This document shows positions 29,999-39,718 of a stretch of 64,000 nt of DNA, piece by piece. Origin of the DNA: Vibrio hannami (GTDB lineage Bacteria > Pseudomonadota > Gammaproteobacteria > Enterobacterales > Vibrionaceae); NCBI RefSeq assembly GCF_029589055.1, contig NZ_JARQZP010000003.1:930001-994000 (forward strand), in the 5' to 3' direction. How positions within the stretch are numbered: position 1 is the stretch's first letter; the number at the start of each line of letters is the position of its first letter. The position numbers and the translations under genes are program-made. The notes below the pieces were generated by a model. That model worked only from the letters and a program-made list of their open reading frames with translations, had not been told where the DNA came from and did not search any database.

Positions 29999-32062
29999 CT
30001 AGTTAATATATTTCTGAAGTAATTCTAACTCGCCATGGAAACCAGTACCAAGTAACGGCATTCGCTTATAAGTTTTCGGATCCAGCGAGTTTATCTCGAT
30101 ATGAAATCCTGGTGCTTGTCTGTCACGTTTCCACTGGTTTCGATGGAAGAAACGGAAATACTTAACAATGCACTCTGCCAGATAACTTTCTGATTTGTCT
30201 TTGTTCAGGCAAATCAACTCTTCAAAGATCTCTACTGGAGAGTGATTTTGCTGGATATGCAGTTCGATGATTTTGTCTAGCAAGCTAAATGGCATCAAGT
30301 CGTCTTCATCAGTCTGCTCAACTGGGCGTAGCTCTGCCGTAGGGCGCTGCTCATTGATATAGGAAAGCTTTTCAAACTTGAATGGTGCACTTGAATCTTC
30401 ATGACTTACCGTAGTTCCATCAGTTTCCAGCCACTGCAAAATACGTAGCACCCGAGACTTCGTTACACCACTTATAGGTGCCAGAACACCAGAACTATCA
30501 CCATCCTGAGTTACGTAGCCAACACTAGCTTCAGAAAGGTTACTGGTGGTAAGCAACAGCGCGTTCTTAACGTTAGCCACACCCCAAATCATAGGTGAAC
30601 GGGTACGAGCCTGAATGTTCTGCTTGAAGATATCATGCTCTTCCCAGTTAAACTTGATACCCATGTTTTTACTTAGCTCATTTTCATAAGCTTCAACGAT
30701 ATCACCTACCTCGAAAATATAGTGATCCGCGCCTAGCGAGCGAGCTAGCTCATACGCTGCTGTACGTGTGACACTGCCACTGTTACGGCTTGGCTGATAA
30801 CCGGTTGTCAGGTATTTTTTCATGATATCGTGAGCATCTGCTGAAGCGATATCATCAACAAAGCGGTTAAAGTAACTTTGAGCAAGATCGATACCTTTAC
30901 GCTTAAATTCTGAAATCTCATAGTGCATAGAAAGGTAGCAAAGCACCGAAACCAAGGCTGAATCTGCACCACCACTTAATGAAAGCGCGTAACCTCCCGT
31001 AAACGTCTTCTTAGACCAGTCACGCAAGCCAAGGGCAATAGCACGCACTGCTTCTTCATGTTCCAGGTTTTCGCTAGATTCCCAGGTAAGAATACGGTTT
31101 TTAGGCGTATCTAGCAGAGGCTGAGGTCGTTTCTCTGCCGTGTACTGGTTAGTATCTTTAACCGGATCGTTTTTGAATCGTACCGGTACTACAATTTCAC
31201 TTGTGTCCGTCGGCATTTCTGAATAGCGCTGACTCGCTGTGAATTTACTGATGCGACTCAGGTTGTTTGTAATCGCCGATGTGGTTATCTCTACATCGGT
31301 AAAGTGGAATCGTTCGCCCTGATTAACAACTTCGCCATCAGAGCAGATTAAACAACCACCGTCATAGACAGCCCTGCCCGATTCACAGCCGTTTAGGTTA
31401 CAGTAAAGGTAAGTTACGCCATGCGCACGGCTAGAGTCCTGCACCAGACGTTGACGAGTCGCAAATTTTCCAATGGCAAAATGACTGGCACTTGGATTAG
31501 CAATAATATCGACGCCACAGTTAAAGTAGTGTGATGCAACGCGGTTCGATACCCATCCATCTTCACAGATTTCGATACCAAAACGCAGACCAGATATATC
31601 AAAGATTGGAGTACCAACCGGAATTTCATAGTCAAACCCAGCAGGTCTGTCACGGAACACTTCATTGGATTGCCACTGAGTAAACCAACGCTGTTCGTAA
31701 TGAATACCATTTGAAGCAAGGTTTTTCTTAAAGGTTAGCCCCTGAATTCTACCATTCAGAAGAACCGCTGCAGCGTTGTACAGACGACCACTAAACAGGT
31801 AAGGCACACCAACCGTCACCACCAGATCTTCAGGCAACTCTTCTGCTAATTTAAGCAAATGAGTAAAGCAGTTCTCTATCATCTTTGGAGAATGAAAATA
31901 GTCCTCCAGGCCATAACCTGAAAGCGAAAGCTCAGGTGTAACCAGTAAGCTTGCTCCAGCCTTTTGTGCTAACTGACTGGCTTTTAAAATATTGGCCCGG
32001 TTTTGTGCCAGCAATCCAGGAGTCTGGTTTAAACTGGCAACACTAACGACAACTTTTTTCAT
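29999..32062 (-). CDS. nadE: Glutamine-dependent NAD+ synthetase
   Basis: Makes NAD+ from nicotinate adenine dinucleotide using glutamine. The 687 residues comprise an N-terminal nitrilase-type glutaminase (LLVTPELSLSGYG, then FGIEICEDGW with the catalytic cysteine, about residues 1-270) and a C-terminal synthetase with PP-loop LSGGADSALVSV at about 363. TTSNLSEASVGY and GDSSGVLAPISG belong to the NAD synthase core. Full length. Not obviously linked to the neighbouring porin; the pentose phosphate genes upstream also need NADP precursor supply. Confidence 0.93.
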   Translation of the reverse strand: MKKVVVSVASLNQTPGLLAQNRANILKASQLAQKAGASLLVTPELSLSGYGLEDYFHSPKMIENCFTHLLKLAEELPEDLVVTVGVPYLFSGRLYNAAAVLLNGRIQGLTFKKNLASNGIHYEQRWFTQWQSNEVFRDRPAGFDYEIPVGTPIFDISGLRFGIEICEDGWVSNRVASHYFNCGVDIIANPSASHFAIGKFATRQRLVQDSSRAHGVTYLYCNLNGCESGRAVYDGGCLICSDGEVVNQGERFHFTDVEITTSAITNNLSRISKFTASQRYSEMPTDTSEIVVPVRFKNDPVKDTNQYTAEKRPQPLLDTPKNRILTWESSENLEHEEAVRAIALGLRDWSKKTFTGGYALSLSGGADSALVSVLCYLSMHYEISEFKRKGIDLAQSYFNRFVDDIASADAHDIMKKYLTTGYQPSRNSGSVTRTAAYELARSLGADHYIFEVGDIVEAYENELSKNMGIKFNWEEHDIFKQNIQARTRSPMIWGVANVKNALLLTTSNLSEASVGYVTQDGDSSGVLAPISGVTKSRVLRILQWLETDGTTVSHEDSSAPFKFEKLSYINEQRPTAELRPVEQTDEDDLMPFSLLDKIIELHIQQNHSPVEIFEELICLNKDKSESYLAECIVKYFRFFHRNQWKRDRQAPGFHIEINSLDPKTYKRMPLLGTGFHGELELLQKYIN

Positions 32063-32136
32063 AAACTGTTCTACTTAAAATGTGCGATTCAATGAGTTGT
32101 GCTAAGTATGCTATTTCATTAGGTATTAGCCAACAA

Positions 32137-32165
32137 AAAAAGGCTTGCCAATGGCAAGCCTTTTT
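32137..32165. terminator. Terminator after gnd
   Basis: Hairpin AAAAAAGGCTTGCCA / TGGCAAGCCTTTTT with A and T tracts; it ends the zwf-pgl-gnd transcript before nadE. Confidence 0.9.
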
Positions 32166-32181
32166 AATAATAGCTTAATTT

Positions 32182-33630
32182 TTAAACATCATAGGTGGTT
32201 GATGCTGTATCACCGCCTGTTCCTGTCCAGTTTGTATGGAAGAACTGGCCGCGAGGCTGATCAACACGCTCGTATGTGTGCGCACCAAAATAGTCACGCT
32301 GAGCCTGAAGCATATTTGCAGGCAGACGAGAAGTAGTGTAACCATCAAGGAAAGTTAGCGCCGATGTCATAGTTGGCATTGGCAGACCGATTTCCATCGC
32401 TTTAGATGCAACTTTACGCCATGCTGGCATCGCATTAAGCAGGATCTCTTTAAAGTATGGATCTGAGCCAAGGAACTGGATATCCGGGTTGTTATCGTAT
32501 GCATCACGGATATTGCCAAGGAATGCGCTGCGGATAATACAACCACCACGCCACATTAGCGCCACGTTACCGTAGTTTAGTGCCCAACCATTCTCTTCAG
32601 ACGCTTCACGAATCAGCATAAAGCCCTGAGCGTAAGAGATAATCTTCGAAGCAAGCAGTGCCTGACGTACTGCTTCAACCCACTCTTTCTTATCACCGTC
32701 AACTTTAGCAATCATGTGACCAAATTCTTTTTCTGCATCAATACGTTGCTCTTTCAGAGAAGATAAACAACGAGCAAACACAGATTCAGTGATAAGGGTT
32801 AGAGGTATACCAAGATCCAGCGCGTTGATACCAGTCCACTTACCAGTGCCCTTCTGACCAGCAGTATCCATGATCTTCTCAACTAGCGGCTCGCCATCTT
32901 CATCTTTGTAACCCAGAATATCTGTAGTGATATCAATCAGGTAGCTGTCCAGCTCTGTTGATTTCCACTCTTCAAAAATCGCTTGCATTTCATCATGAGA
33001 AAGCTCAAGGCCTTCTTTCATAAAGTGGTAAGCTTCGCTGATAAGCTGCATATCACCGTATTCGATACCGTTGTGTACCATCTTAACGAAGTGACCAGAA
33101 CCGTCTTTACCTACCCAGTCACAGCACGCTTCACCAGCGTCAGTTTTTGCTGAAATCGCCTGGAAAATTGGCTTAACATGAGGCCACGCTTCTGGAGAAC
33201 CACCTGGCATGATAGACGGACCAAAACGCGCGCCTTCTTCACCACCGGATACACCAGTACCGATGTAGTGAATACCTTTCTCTTCTAACGCTGCTACACG
33301 GCGGTTGGTGTCCGGGTAGTTTGAGTTACCGCCATCAATGATGATGTCACCTTTGTCCAGCAGAGGAACCAATGCATCAATAAAGTGATCAACTACATCA
33401 CCAGCACGAACCATCAGCATCACTTTGCGTGGAGACTCAAGCTTTGAAACCAGGTCTTCCATTGATGTAGCACCAATGATATTAGTACCTTTTGCAGGTC
33501 CCTCAAGGAACTCTTCTACTTTAGAAACTGTACGGTTGAACGCCACCACTTTAAAGCCGTTGTCGTTCATATTTAAAATCAGGTTTTGACCCATTACCGC
33601 CAAACCGATTACACCGATATCACCTTTCAT
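32182..33630 (-). CDS. gnd: 6-phosphogluconate dehydrogenase, decarboxylating
   Basis: Oxidises 6-phosphogluconate to ribulose-5-phosphate and CO2 with NADP+, third enzyme of the oxidative pentose phosphate pathway. It has 482 residues. The Rossmann motif is IGLAVMGQNL at residues 5-14; the active site includes GVSGGEEGARFGPSIMPGG and GHFVKMVHNGIEYGDMQ; the C-terminus has the QRDYFGAHTYERVD segment. AAGGAGA precedes the ATG. It lies 10 bases after pgl, in one operon with zwf. Confidence 0.97.
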   Translation of the reverse strand: MKGDIGVIGLAVMGQNLILNMNDNGFKVVAFNRTVSKVEEFLEGPAKGTNIIGATSMEDLVSKLESPRKVMLMVRAGDVVDHFIDALVPLLDKGDIIIDGGNSNYPDTNRRVAALEEKGIHYIGTGVSGGEEGARFGPSIMPGGSPEAWPHVKPIFQAISAKTDAGEACCDWVGKDGSGHFVKMVHNGIEYGDMQLISEAYHFMKEGLELSHDEMQAIFEEWKSTELDSYLIDITTDILGYKDEDGEPLVEKIMDTAGQKGTGKWTGINALDLGIPLTLITESVFARCLSSLKEQRIDAEKEFGHMIAKVDGDKKEWVEAVRQALLASKIISYAQGFMLIREASEENGWALNYGNVALMWRGGCIIRSAFLGNIRDAYDNNPDIQFLGSDPYFKEILLNAMPAWRKVASKAMEIGLPMPTMTSALTFLDGYTTSRLPANMLQAQRDYFGAHTYERVDQPRGQFFHTNWTGTGGDTASTTYDV

Positions 33631-33640
33631 TCTTATCTCC

Positions 33641-34354
33641 TTAAGCCAGCAATTTTGCTGCTTGTGAATCTAAATACCACTCAGTTTGACCGTAAGTGGA
33701 TTGAATTTTTGCCGCCGGGTAAGGAAGTTGTTCTGCCGGCGTATCTTGAATCTCTTTTAGTACTTCTGCCTTGCTCTCACCAAGAACTAGGTAAGTAATC
33801 CTGTCTGCGTTTTCTATAAGCTTTGCGGTTTTTGAGATGCGTAGCTGCCCACTTTCAGGATGCTTCGCAATAATTGAAAGCTCAGGGTCGCGGAAGTTTG
33901 TCTTATTCGGGAAAAGTGACGCTGTATGGCCATCCGTACCCATCCCCAGAAGAATCCAGTCAAATACCGGCATACCATTTTTAGGCGGGATAACCAGTTC
34001 CATTTCTTGTGCAAAACGTAGCACTTCTTTCTCAGGATCGGCTTCACCACGAATTCGATGAATGTTCCCCTCTGGCAGAGCAATGTTTTTGAACAGCAAC
34101 TCATTCGCTTCGCCATAGTTGCTTTCTGAGTCATCAGGAGCGACACAACGCTCGTCACCCCACCAGAAGTGAAGGTTTTTCCACTCAATATCTTTGCTGT
34201 GCGGAGCCTGTGCTAAAGTTTTAAACAGTAGCTTTGGTGTACTTCCCCCTGACAGAGAAATATGAACAGGTCGTCCATGCTTACTTAACTCAAGCATTGT
34301 GCCAGCCAGGGATTCAACCACCTTTTCAGGTGTTTCAAATAATTGATAATTCAT
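33641..34354 (-). CDS. pgl: 6-phosphogluconolactonase
   Basis: Hydrolyses 6-phosphogluconolactone; DevB/SOL-type enzyme of 237 residues. Motifs are SLSGGSTPKLLF (about residue 35), FWWGDERCV (about 64) and LLGMGTDGHTASLFP (about 140), the family's phosphate-binding and catalytic loops. It lies four bases after zwf and ten before gnd. Confidence 0.95.
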   Translation of the reverse strand: MNYQLFETPEKVVESLAGTMLELSKHGRPVHISLSGGSTPKLLFKTLAQAPHSKDIEWKNLHFWWGDERCVAPDDSESNYGEANELLFKNIALPEGNIHRIRGEADPEKEVLRFAQEMELVIPPKNGMPVFDWILLGMGTDGHTASLFPNKTNFRDPELSIIAKHPESGQLRISKTAKLIENADRITYLVLGESKAEVLKEIQDTPAEQLPYPAAKIQSTYGQTEWYLDSQAAKLLA

Positions 34355-34358
34355 TTAA

Positions 34359-35876
34359 TTAAAGCTCACAATAATCCGTTACAGTCAGGTTCTTACATGG
34401 GAAACGCCAGTCGCGACCATCACTTTTCAAAAGCTGGTCGGCTTCTTTTGGTCCCCACGTACCCGCCGCATAACCATATAGGTGTTCACACTTGTCTTTG
34501 AAATCGAGAATCGGCTGAACGAACTCCCAACATGCCCTTACCGCATCTGTTCGAGCAAAAAGGGTCGCATCCGATTTCATGCAATCAAGCAACAGTCTTT
34601 CGTATGCTGTTAGCATGTTGGTTTCCTGAAGATCCTGGTAATGGAAATCCATAGAAACTTCCTGAGCCTCGAAACCAGCACCAGGCTTTTTCAGACCAAA
34701 GCTCAGAAGAATGCCTTCATCAGGCTGAATTCGAATAATAAGTTTGTTTTCCGGCGCGTTAACACCAAAAACAGGGTGTGGTGTGTTTTTGAAGTGAATA
34801 ACAACTTCGGTCACTCGTGTAGGTAGACGTTTACCTGTGCGAACATAGAAAGGAACACCATTCCAGCGCCAGTTATCAATAAACATCTTCATACCGACAT
34901 AGGTTTCAGTACGCGAATCATCAGCAACACCATTCTCTTCGCGATAGCCTGGCAGTGGTTCTCCGCGGACCATAGAAGCCGTATACTGACCAAGCACAAG
35001 GTTGTTCTTCAGATCGTCGTCAGACAGCGGACGGAAGCACTGCATAACCTTAACGGCCTCATCACGCATAGAATCCGCGTTTATGACTGACGGCGGCTCC
35101 ATCGCTACCATTGCCAATACCTGGAGAAGGTGGTTCTGGAACATATCGCGCAAAGCGCCTGAGCCATCGTAATAGCCGCCTCGCTCTTCTACCCCAAGGA
35201 ACTCGGAGTTAGTGATCTCCACATGGTCGATGTAGTTGCGATTCCACAAAGGTTCAAACATCGCGTTCGAGAAACGCAGAACCAATAGGTTTTGAACCGT
35301 CTCTTTACCTAGATAGTGGTCAATACGATAGATTTGGTGCTCCTGGAAGCTGTCATGCAATTTTTTATCCAGGTCGATAGCAGATTGTAAATCGTAGCCA
35401 AATGGCTTCTCTACAATCAGGTTTTTCCAGCCATCGCTCTCTTCGTTAAGCCCATGAGCAGCAAGACACTCAGGAATCACCCCATACAGGCTAGGAGGTG
35501 TAGATAGGTAGTAAACCGTATTACCATTGGTGTTGTGAGCTGACTTGATATGGTCAAGTCTCTCCTTCAGCAAGCCGTATTCTTGCTTGTCAGACGTATT
35601 TAGCGCCTGATAGTAAACATGCTCGAAAAATTTCTCGACCGTTGATTCATCTGTTTTTTCATTTTCAACCAGTGACTGTTTCAGTTTCACTCTGAACTCA
35701 TCATCACTGAATTTCGTACGACTCACGCCCAGAATCGCGAAGCCTTCCGGCAACATGCCGTCGGCAAATAGATGATAAAAAGCGGGGATAAGTTTTCGGT
35801 GGGTCAGATCACCAGACGCGCCAAAGATGACAATAGCGTTGTTTTCCGGTCTGACCGTGCTTTCTGCATTTTCCAT
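34359..35876 (-). CDS. zwf: Glucose-6-phosphate 1-dehydrogenase
   Basis: Converts glucose-6-phosphate to 6-phosphogluconolactone with NADP+. From ATG 35876 ([13 protein letters not shown]) it has 505 residues, the family norm; the open frame extends upstream to 36002, but those codons are rich in Cys and Phe and have no family character. The dinucleotide motif is [12 protein letters not shown] and the substrate site is RIDHYLGKE. Further features: [19 protein letters not shown]. First gene of zwf-pgl-gnd. Confidence 0.96.
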   Translation of the reverse strand: MENAESTVRPENNAIVIFGASGDLTHRKLIPAFYHLFADGMLPEGFAILGVSRTKFSDDEFRVKLKQSLVENEKTDESTVEKFFEHVYYQALNTSDKQEYGLLKERLDHIKSAHNTNGNTVYYLSTPPSLYGVIPECLAAHGLNEESDGWKNLIVEKPFGYDLQSAIDLDKKLHDSFQEHQIYRIDHYLGKETVQNLLVLRFSNAMFEPLWNRNYIDHVEITNSEFLGVEERGGYYDGSGALRDMFQNHLLQVLAMVAMEPPSVINADSMRDEAVKVMQCFRPLSDDDLKNNLVLGQYTASMVRGEPLPGYREENGVADDSRTETYVGMKMFIDNWRWNGVPFYVRTGKRLPTRVTEVVIHFKNTPHPVFGVNAPENKLIIRIQPDEGILLSFGLKKPGAGFEAQEVSMDFHYQDLQETNMLTAYERLLLDCMKSDATLFARTDAVRACWEFVQPILDFKDKCEHLYGYAAGTWGPKEADQLLKSDGRDWRFPCKNLTVTDYCEL

Positions 35877-36043
35877 AATAGTCTCATATTCAACCACTAA
35901 ACCCGAACCGTTACACTTTAGGTTACCGGTAACATTTGTCAATAAAAATCGACACAATTCACTTGTGCAAATTGGACAACAATAGTACCAGAGTGTGTGC
36001 AATCGGAATAATAGCGAGTATCTATCATTTCGATAGCTGCTAT

Positions 36044-36907
36044 CTAACTATTATTCTCCACCATTTCGATCATGGATTCGAACTTAGGGTTACCTCGAAG
36101 AAGCTCAAAGTCAGGCTCGTCCGCTGCCAGTTCACGAATAGAAGCACTCGCTTCAATAGAGCGTTGAAGGTCGTATATCGCCTGCTCTTCAGCACCAAGG
36201 CGAGAGTATGCACAAGCCCTTTGGTAAAGCGCATGTGCGTTTGAGTCATCAACCTCAAGCACCCGGTTACAAATGCTCATTGCCCAGTGGTACTCACGGA
36301 TCTCCATTGCGGCATCAGCTTTATAGGTTAGTGCTTCCAAATCACCAGGGCGAATCTTAAGAATTTCATCACAAATTTCGATTTTCTGTTCTGCGGTCTG
36401 AGCATTTTGCGCTCGTAACCAGAGGTTGTGGACTTCGTTGATGATTTCGATTTCACGGTTGTTTTCAGAGATAATTCTGGTTTTACGTTTAAGGTCTCGT
36501 TCCAGCGCAAGGAACTTTTTCTCGTACTCTTTGGCTATTTTGTCCAAACGAGCATCAGCCATCTCTTTGGTGTTCTGCTTAATTTCTTTCAGAGACTGCC
36601 AGCCAATAAGAGCCACTAATGAGGCCACACCAGCGATAATATAGAAAAAGTAGGTAACCGTGACATTGGCGTAGTTCAGAGATTTGTCGGCCACTTCCAG
36701 CTCTCGATCTGTCATCTCAATCGTTAGCCTGCGTTCCAAATCCTGTTGATCGTGTCTTAGCGCTTTGAGTTCATCCATGATATAGCGCTCCATGAGAGGC
36801 CTATCGAGCAAGTCCGACTCGGAGTATTTTTCTGCAGAAAAAACAGAAAACGAAAGAAGTATAGAGATAAGTAAAAGGCTGAATTTTCTGAACACACCTG
36901 TAACCAT
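36044..36907 (-). CDS. Membrane protein with coiled coil and TPR repeats
   Basis: Unnamed 287-residue protein. Residues 1-24 are a signal peptide ([15 protein letters not shown]), a membrane segment lies at about 85-105 ([19 protein letters not shown]), a charged coiled coil follows (about 106-150), and the C-terminal half has TPR-like helices ([41 protein letters not shown]). It could scaffold an envelope complex, but I know no function. Same orientation as, and upstream of, zwf. Confidence 0.8.
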   Translation of the reverse strand: MVTGVFRKFSLLLISILLSFSVFSAEKYSESDLLDRPLMERYIMDELKALRHDQQDLERRLTIEMTDRELEVADKSLNYANVTVTYFFYIIAGVASLVALIGWQSLKEIKQNTKEMADARLDKIAKEYEKKFLALERDLKRKTRIISENNREIEIINEVHNLWLRAQNAQTAEQKIEICDEILKIRPGDLEALTYKADAAMEIREYHWAMSICNRVLEVDDSNAHALYQRACAYSRLGAEEQAIYDLQRSIEASASIRELAADEPDFELLRGNPKFESMIEMVENNS

Positions 36908-36950
36908 TATCAGCTTAAATTATCCCCATAAGATATTGCTCATATCCATT

Positions 36951-37796
36951 TCATGCAAGAGGAATATCCTGCCACTTCCCTTCTAACAGTACTCGCTGAG
37001 TTTTATAGCCAGCCTTCACCAGTAGATCACGGCAATACTCATGATGCACACCAAGGTGTTTCGGCGCGTGAGCATCCGCGTTTATCTGCATCGGAATACC
37101 TTTTTTAAAAGCTTCCTCTATCAACCAGAACGGCGGGTAGACATCGTCTGTTGCCCCGCGCAGCATGCCACCAAAGTTTACTTCCATTATTACACCAGCT
37201 TTTGCAACGTCATCTAGGGTTGATACCGCAACATCTTTATACCAGGGGGCTGATTCATCAAAGAATTGCTTTCTCAGATTATGCTTCTTTATCAGATCGT
37301 AATGTCCAAGTATGTCGAAGCCTCCTTGATTACAGAGATCGGAAATACGTTGATAGTAAGTCTCGATCATTGCTCGAACATCGCCGTTGTATACCTGATT
37401 TATCAGAGCATCCAGCTCTTCATCCGGACCATCAACACTTAACATGGGATACTGTTCGTCAGGTGGAGCAAGCGCATGGACTGACCCAATTTTGTAATCT
37501 AGCTCCAGCTCATCCCACTTTTCTTGTGCCGGATACATCAAGCCTTCCATAAAGTCGATTTCCAGCCCTAGGTATACCTCAATATCATCAAGATTATTTT
37601 TCATGTTGCTGATAGTCTGAACATACTCAGGAACACGTTCCTGCTGAAGGGTAAAATCGTTTTCAAAAGGTAGTGGAGCATGTGAACTGAAGCCTATCGC
37701 TTTAAATCCTAGCTCACGAGCTCGAGCTAACATTTCATCCGGGCTTCCTTTGCCATCACAGAAATGGCAATGAGTATGATAGTTGGTCAATAACAT
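36951..37796 (-). CDS. PHP-family histidinol phosphatase
   Basis: A 281-residue protein of the HisK/HisJ type. The trinuclear metal site is built by NYHTHCHFCDGKG at the N-terminus, GFSSHAP, the EIDF strand, GHYDLIKKH and NADAHAPKHLG. It may make histidinol or act on another phosphate ester; it is far from any his operon here, so the assignment stays general. The lux box and LuxR gene lie beyond its start on the other side. Confidence 0.83.
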   Translation of the reverse strand: MLLTNYHTHCHFCDGKGSPDEMLARARELGFKAIGFSSHAPLPFENDFTLQQERVPEYVQTISNMKNNLDDIEVYLGLEIDFMEGLMYPAQEKWDELELDYKIGSVHALAPPDEQYPMLSVDGPDEELDALINQVYNGDVRAMIETYYQRISDLCNQGGFDILGHYDLIKKHNLRKQFFDESAPWYKDVAVSTLDDVAKAGVIMEVNFGGMLRGATDDVYPPFWLIEEAFKKGIPMQINADAHAPKHLGVHHEYCRDLLVKAGYKTQRVLLEGKWQDIPLA

Positions 37797-37914
37797 CAGG
37801 GCTTTCCATAAAACAATATGCTTAAGTAAGCTCTATTAAAACCGAATCTAGCTCTGTTATCACCTAATAATTTAAATACTTGATAAGTTTCTTCTTATTC
37901 AATTAAAGAAAATT

Positions 37915-37950
37915 ACGCTAGTGACCTCTTTCAAAAGAGGTCACTAGCGT
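37915..37950. repeat. Perfect 16-bp stem hairpin related to the palindromic repeats
   Basis: ACGCTAGTGACCTCTT pairs perfectly with AAGAGGTCACTAGCGT across a TCAA loop. The core AGTGACCTC / GAGGTCACT is shared with the 8005-8065 element. There is no T tract, so it is not a standard terminator. Confidence 0.75.
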
Positions 37951-38077
37951 GAGAACCACCTAGCATTATATTTTGTGTTTATTACGACGTTGTTATGAGT
38001 TGTCATTAAGTTAGAGCTTTCTAATAAAACTCTCAGTAGCCTCGCATTTAATACTAGGATTCATTCGATATACTGCA

Positions 38078-38097
38078 ACCTGTAGTAAATGACAGGT
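38078..38097. promoter_or_regulatory. Lux box upstream of luxR-type gene
   Basis: ACCTGTAGTAAATGACAGGT is a 20-base element with perfect ACCTGT / ACAGGT arms at the lux-box spacing; compare the known Vibrio fischeri box ACCTGTAGGATCGTACAGGT. It ends 199 bases before the LuxR start codon. Direct binding by the neighbouring LuxR protein is inferred. Confidence 0.75.
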
Positions 38098-38296
38098 TGA
38101 CAGTTAGTGTTAATACTCTTTTGAAGCAACCTCTCAAACTTTAGCACCTTTTACTCATGAAGAATGGCATCGACATCACCCATTCGGCTAATTATTCAAT
38201 AAAACTCCTATATTGAACTATGCTCATAATTGTTAACTTGTCAGATTTTTTACAACAGTAGTTGGGGTTATTGCATGAATCGAGCAAATTTCACTG

Positions 38297-39046
38297 ATGC
38301 GTAACATGGTTAAATATGCAGAGACATTGCATAAATCTTTAAACGCCAACGACGTCGAACAGGTTCTGAGAGCGGTAGCCGAACACTGCAACCTAACCTA
38401 TTACCTTTTTGGTATCTCAATTCCGATCTCTTTTTCTCGCAGTCATACCGCTATTTTCAGTAATTACCCGGTGAAGTGGCGACAGCTGTACGACGAAAAC
38501 AACTACGTCGAACTCGACCCAACAGTCAATCACTGCTATTCCAGCACCAGGGCTGTGATTTGGAATGAGCTGGAGGAAAAATATAGTTCCAGGCAAGAAA
38601 AGGCATTTTTTAAAAAAGCGAAGTCCTATGGACTAATTTCTGGTTTAAGCGTGCCAGTTCACGGAAACAAGAGCGAATTGGGTATATTTAGTCTCGCCTC
38701 TGATAGGGATTATGATTCATTTAATAAAAGCGAACTAACCGAAATATTATTGGTTTCCCAGGCAGTGGCACCTATCGCTTTTTCAAAATTAATCGAGATT
38801 GAAAATAGCCTGCTAAAACGTGAGGAGAAGAAGTTAACTTCCCGGGAAAGGGATGTTATATATTGGGCGGCTGAAGGAAAAACCACCTGGGAAATAGGTT
38901 ATATCCTCGGTTGCAGTGAACGAACCGTCTACTTTCATTTAAACAACGCCACCAAAAAGCTAGGCGTAGTAAATCGTTATCAAGCCATCTCTAAAGCGGT
39001 ACTTCATGGATATGTGCATCCGTCGGCAAACCGAAATAAAAGCTAG
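38297..39046 (+). CDS. LuxR-family quorum-sensing regulator (orphan)
   Basis: A 249-residue regulator with an N-terminal autoinducer-binding domain and a C-terminal LuxR helix-turn-helix. The ligand-pocket residues fit TraR spacing: Trp61, Tyr65, Asp74, Pro75, Trp89 and Gly116. The DNA-binding region reads LTSRERDVIYWAAEGKT and ERTVYFHLNNATKKLGV. No luxI-type synthase is in the window, so it behaves as a solo here. A second ATG at 38306 is possible; neither has a good ribosome site. It probably acts at the upstream lux box and perhaps on the following cluster. Confidence 0.9.
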   Translation: MRNMVKYAETLHKSLNANDVEQVLRAVAEHCNLTYYLFGISIPISFSRSHTAIFSNYPVKWRQLYDENNYVELDPTVNHCYSSTRAVIWNELEEKYSSRQEKAFFKKAKSYGLISGLSVPVHGNKSELGIFSLASDRDYDSFNKSELTEILLVSQAVAPIAFSKLIEIENSLLKREEKKLTSRERDVIYWAAEGKTTWEIGYILGCSERTVYFHLNNATKKLGVVNRYQAISKAVLHGYVHPSANRNKS

Positions 39047-39067
39047 CTCAGCTCTGAAATCATTTTG

Positions 39068-39100
39068 CCAAACGGATACTGAGGGTCGATATCCGTTTGG
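39068..39100. terminator. Hairpin between convergent luxR and UPF0303 genes
   Basis: Stem CCAAACGGATA / TATCCGTTTGG with an 11-base loop. The T tract is weak on both strands, so termination is likely but not certain. Confidence 0.6.
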
Positions 39101-39116
39101 TTAGTCATTTGAGTCT

Positions 39117-39581
39117 TTATTGGTTTTTAAGAAAGTTTTCTAAAACGTCCACAATTAATTGGTGATCTTCTTTTTGCGGTAGACCTGATACGGTAATCGT
39201 ACCGATTATCCCTACGTTCTTTACTGCCAGTGGGAAGCTTCCGCCAAACGCAGCGAACTCTTTTCCGTCCACCAGCGAACCTTCCGCTATCGATACGCCC
39301 TTATTTTTATAGTAGTTGCCAATATACCAGGAACTGTTCTGGTAACGGTTAACCACATTTCTCTTACGACGAATCCACTCGACATTGTCGATTCTTGTAC
39401 CCGACATCGCGTAGCTGAAGATGCATAGGCCATTCATCGATATATCGATGGCAACACTAGCCCCTTTTTCTTCTGCCGCCTTCTTTAGTGCACAGCCAAG
39501 ATCCCACGCTATTTCGTGTGAAAACTGATTAAATTGAAGCCGTTTTTCTTGCTCCAGGATTTCGTTTAGTAGTTCTTTCAT
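39117..39581 (-). CDS. UPF0303 / heme-degrading-domain (DUF336) protein
   Basis: A 154-residue cytosolic protein of the HbpS/GlcG-related DUF336 group, UPF0303 subset. Landmarks are FSHEIAWDLGCALKKAAEE, VAIDISMNGLCIFSYAMSGT, VDGKEFAAFGGSFPL and VGIIGTITVSGLPQKEDH. Functions proposed for the wider family include heme or small-molecule binding; none is established for this subset. It lies just downstream of the multidomain PTS protein but a terminator separates them. Confidence 0.82.
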   Translation of the reverse strand: MKELLNEILEQEKRLQFNQFSHEIAWDLGCALKKAAEEKGASVAIDISMNGLCIFSYAMSGTRIDNVEWIRRKRNVVNRYQNSSWYIGNYYKNKGVSIAEGSLVDGKEFAAFGGSFPLAVKNVGIIGTITVSGLPQKEDHQLIVDVLENFLKNQ

Positions 39582-39598
39582 TATTTATCTCTCTTTCT

Positions 39599-39626
39599 CG
39601 TTCCAACGCTCTGCGTTGGAATGCAT
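39599..39626. repeat. REP-like palindrome
   Basis: CGTTCCAACGCTCTGCGTTGGAATGCAT is an imperfect copy of the CGTTCCCACGC/GCGTGGGAACG palindromes at 44290-44450. Confidence 0.65.
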
Positions 39627-39630
39627 AAAC

Positions 39631-39663
39631 AAAAAAGGGCGGTGATATTTCTATACACCGCCA
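39631..39663 (-). terminator. Terminator after the multidomain PTS gene
   Basis: On the minus strand GGCGGTG, loop, CACCGCC then CTTTTTTG. It lies about 55 bases beyond the stop codon. Confidence 0.88.
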
Positions 39664-39718
39664 AAGGTCTCCGAGGAGAGTATTTTCCCGTTTATAAATT
39701 AGGTATTCACCTAATCAC

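Larger units (their letters stand above)
37797..38296. other. 500-base control region with a long hairpin and a lux box
   Basis: No significant ORF. It contains a perfect 16-base-stem hairpin at 37915-37950 and a lux-box palindrome at 38078-38097. It separates the leftward phosphatase gene from the rightward LuxR gene and must hold both promoters. Confidence 0.6.

Noticed and set aside
35877..36002. N-terminal extension of zwf
   Set aside because: The 42 extra codons are cysteine and phenylalanine rich and unlike any dehydrogenase N-terminus; ATG 35876 gives the normal length.
30000..38000. Horizontally acquired island
   Set aside because: nadE, zwf-pgl-gnd and neighbours are core genes with no integrase, tRNA or direct-repeat boundary.
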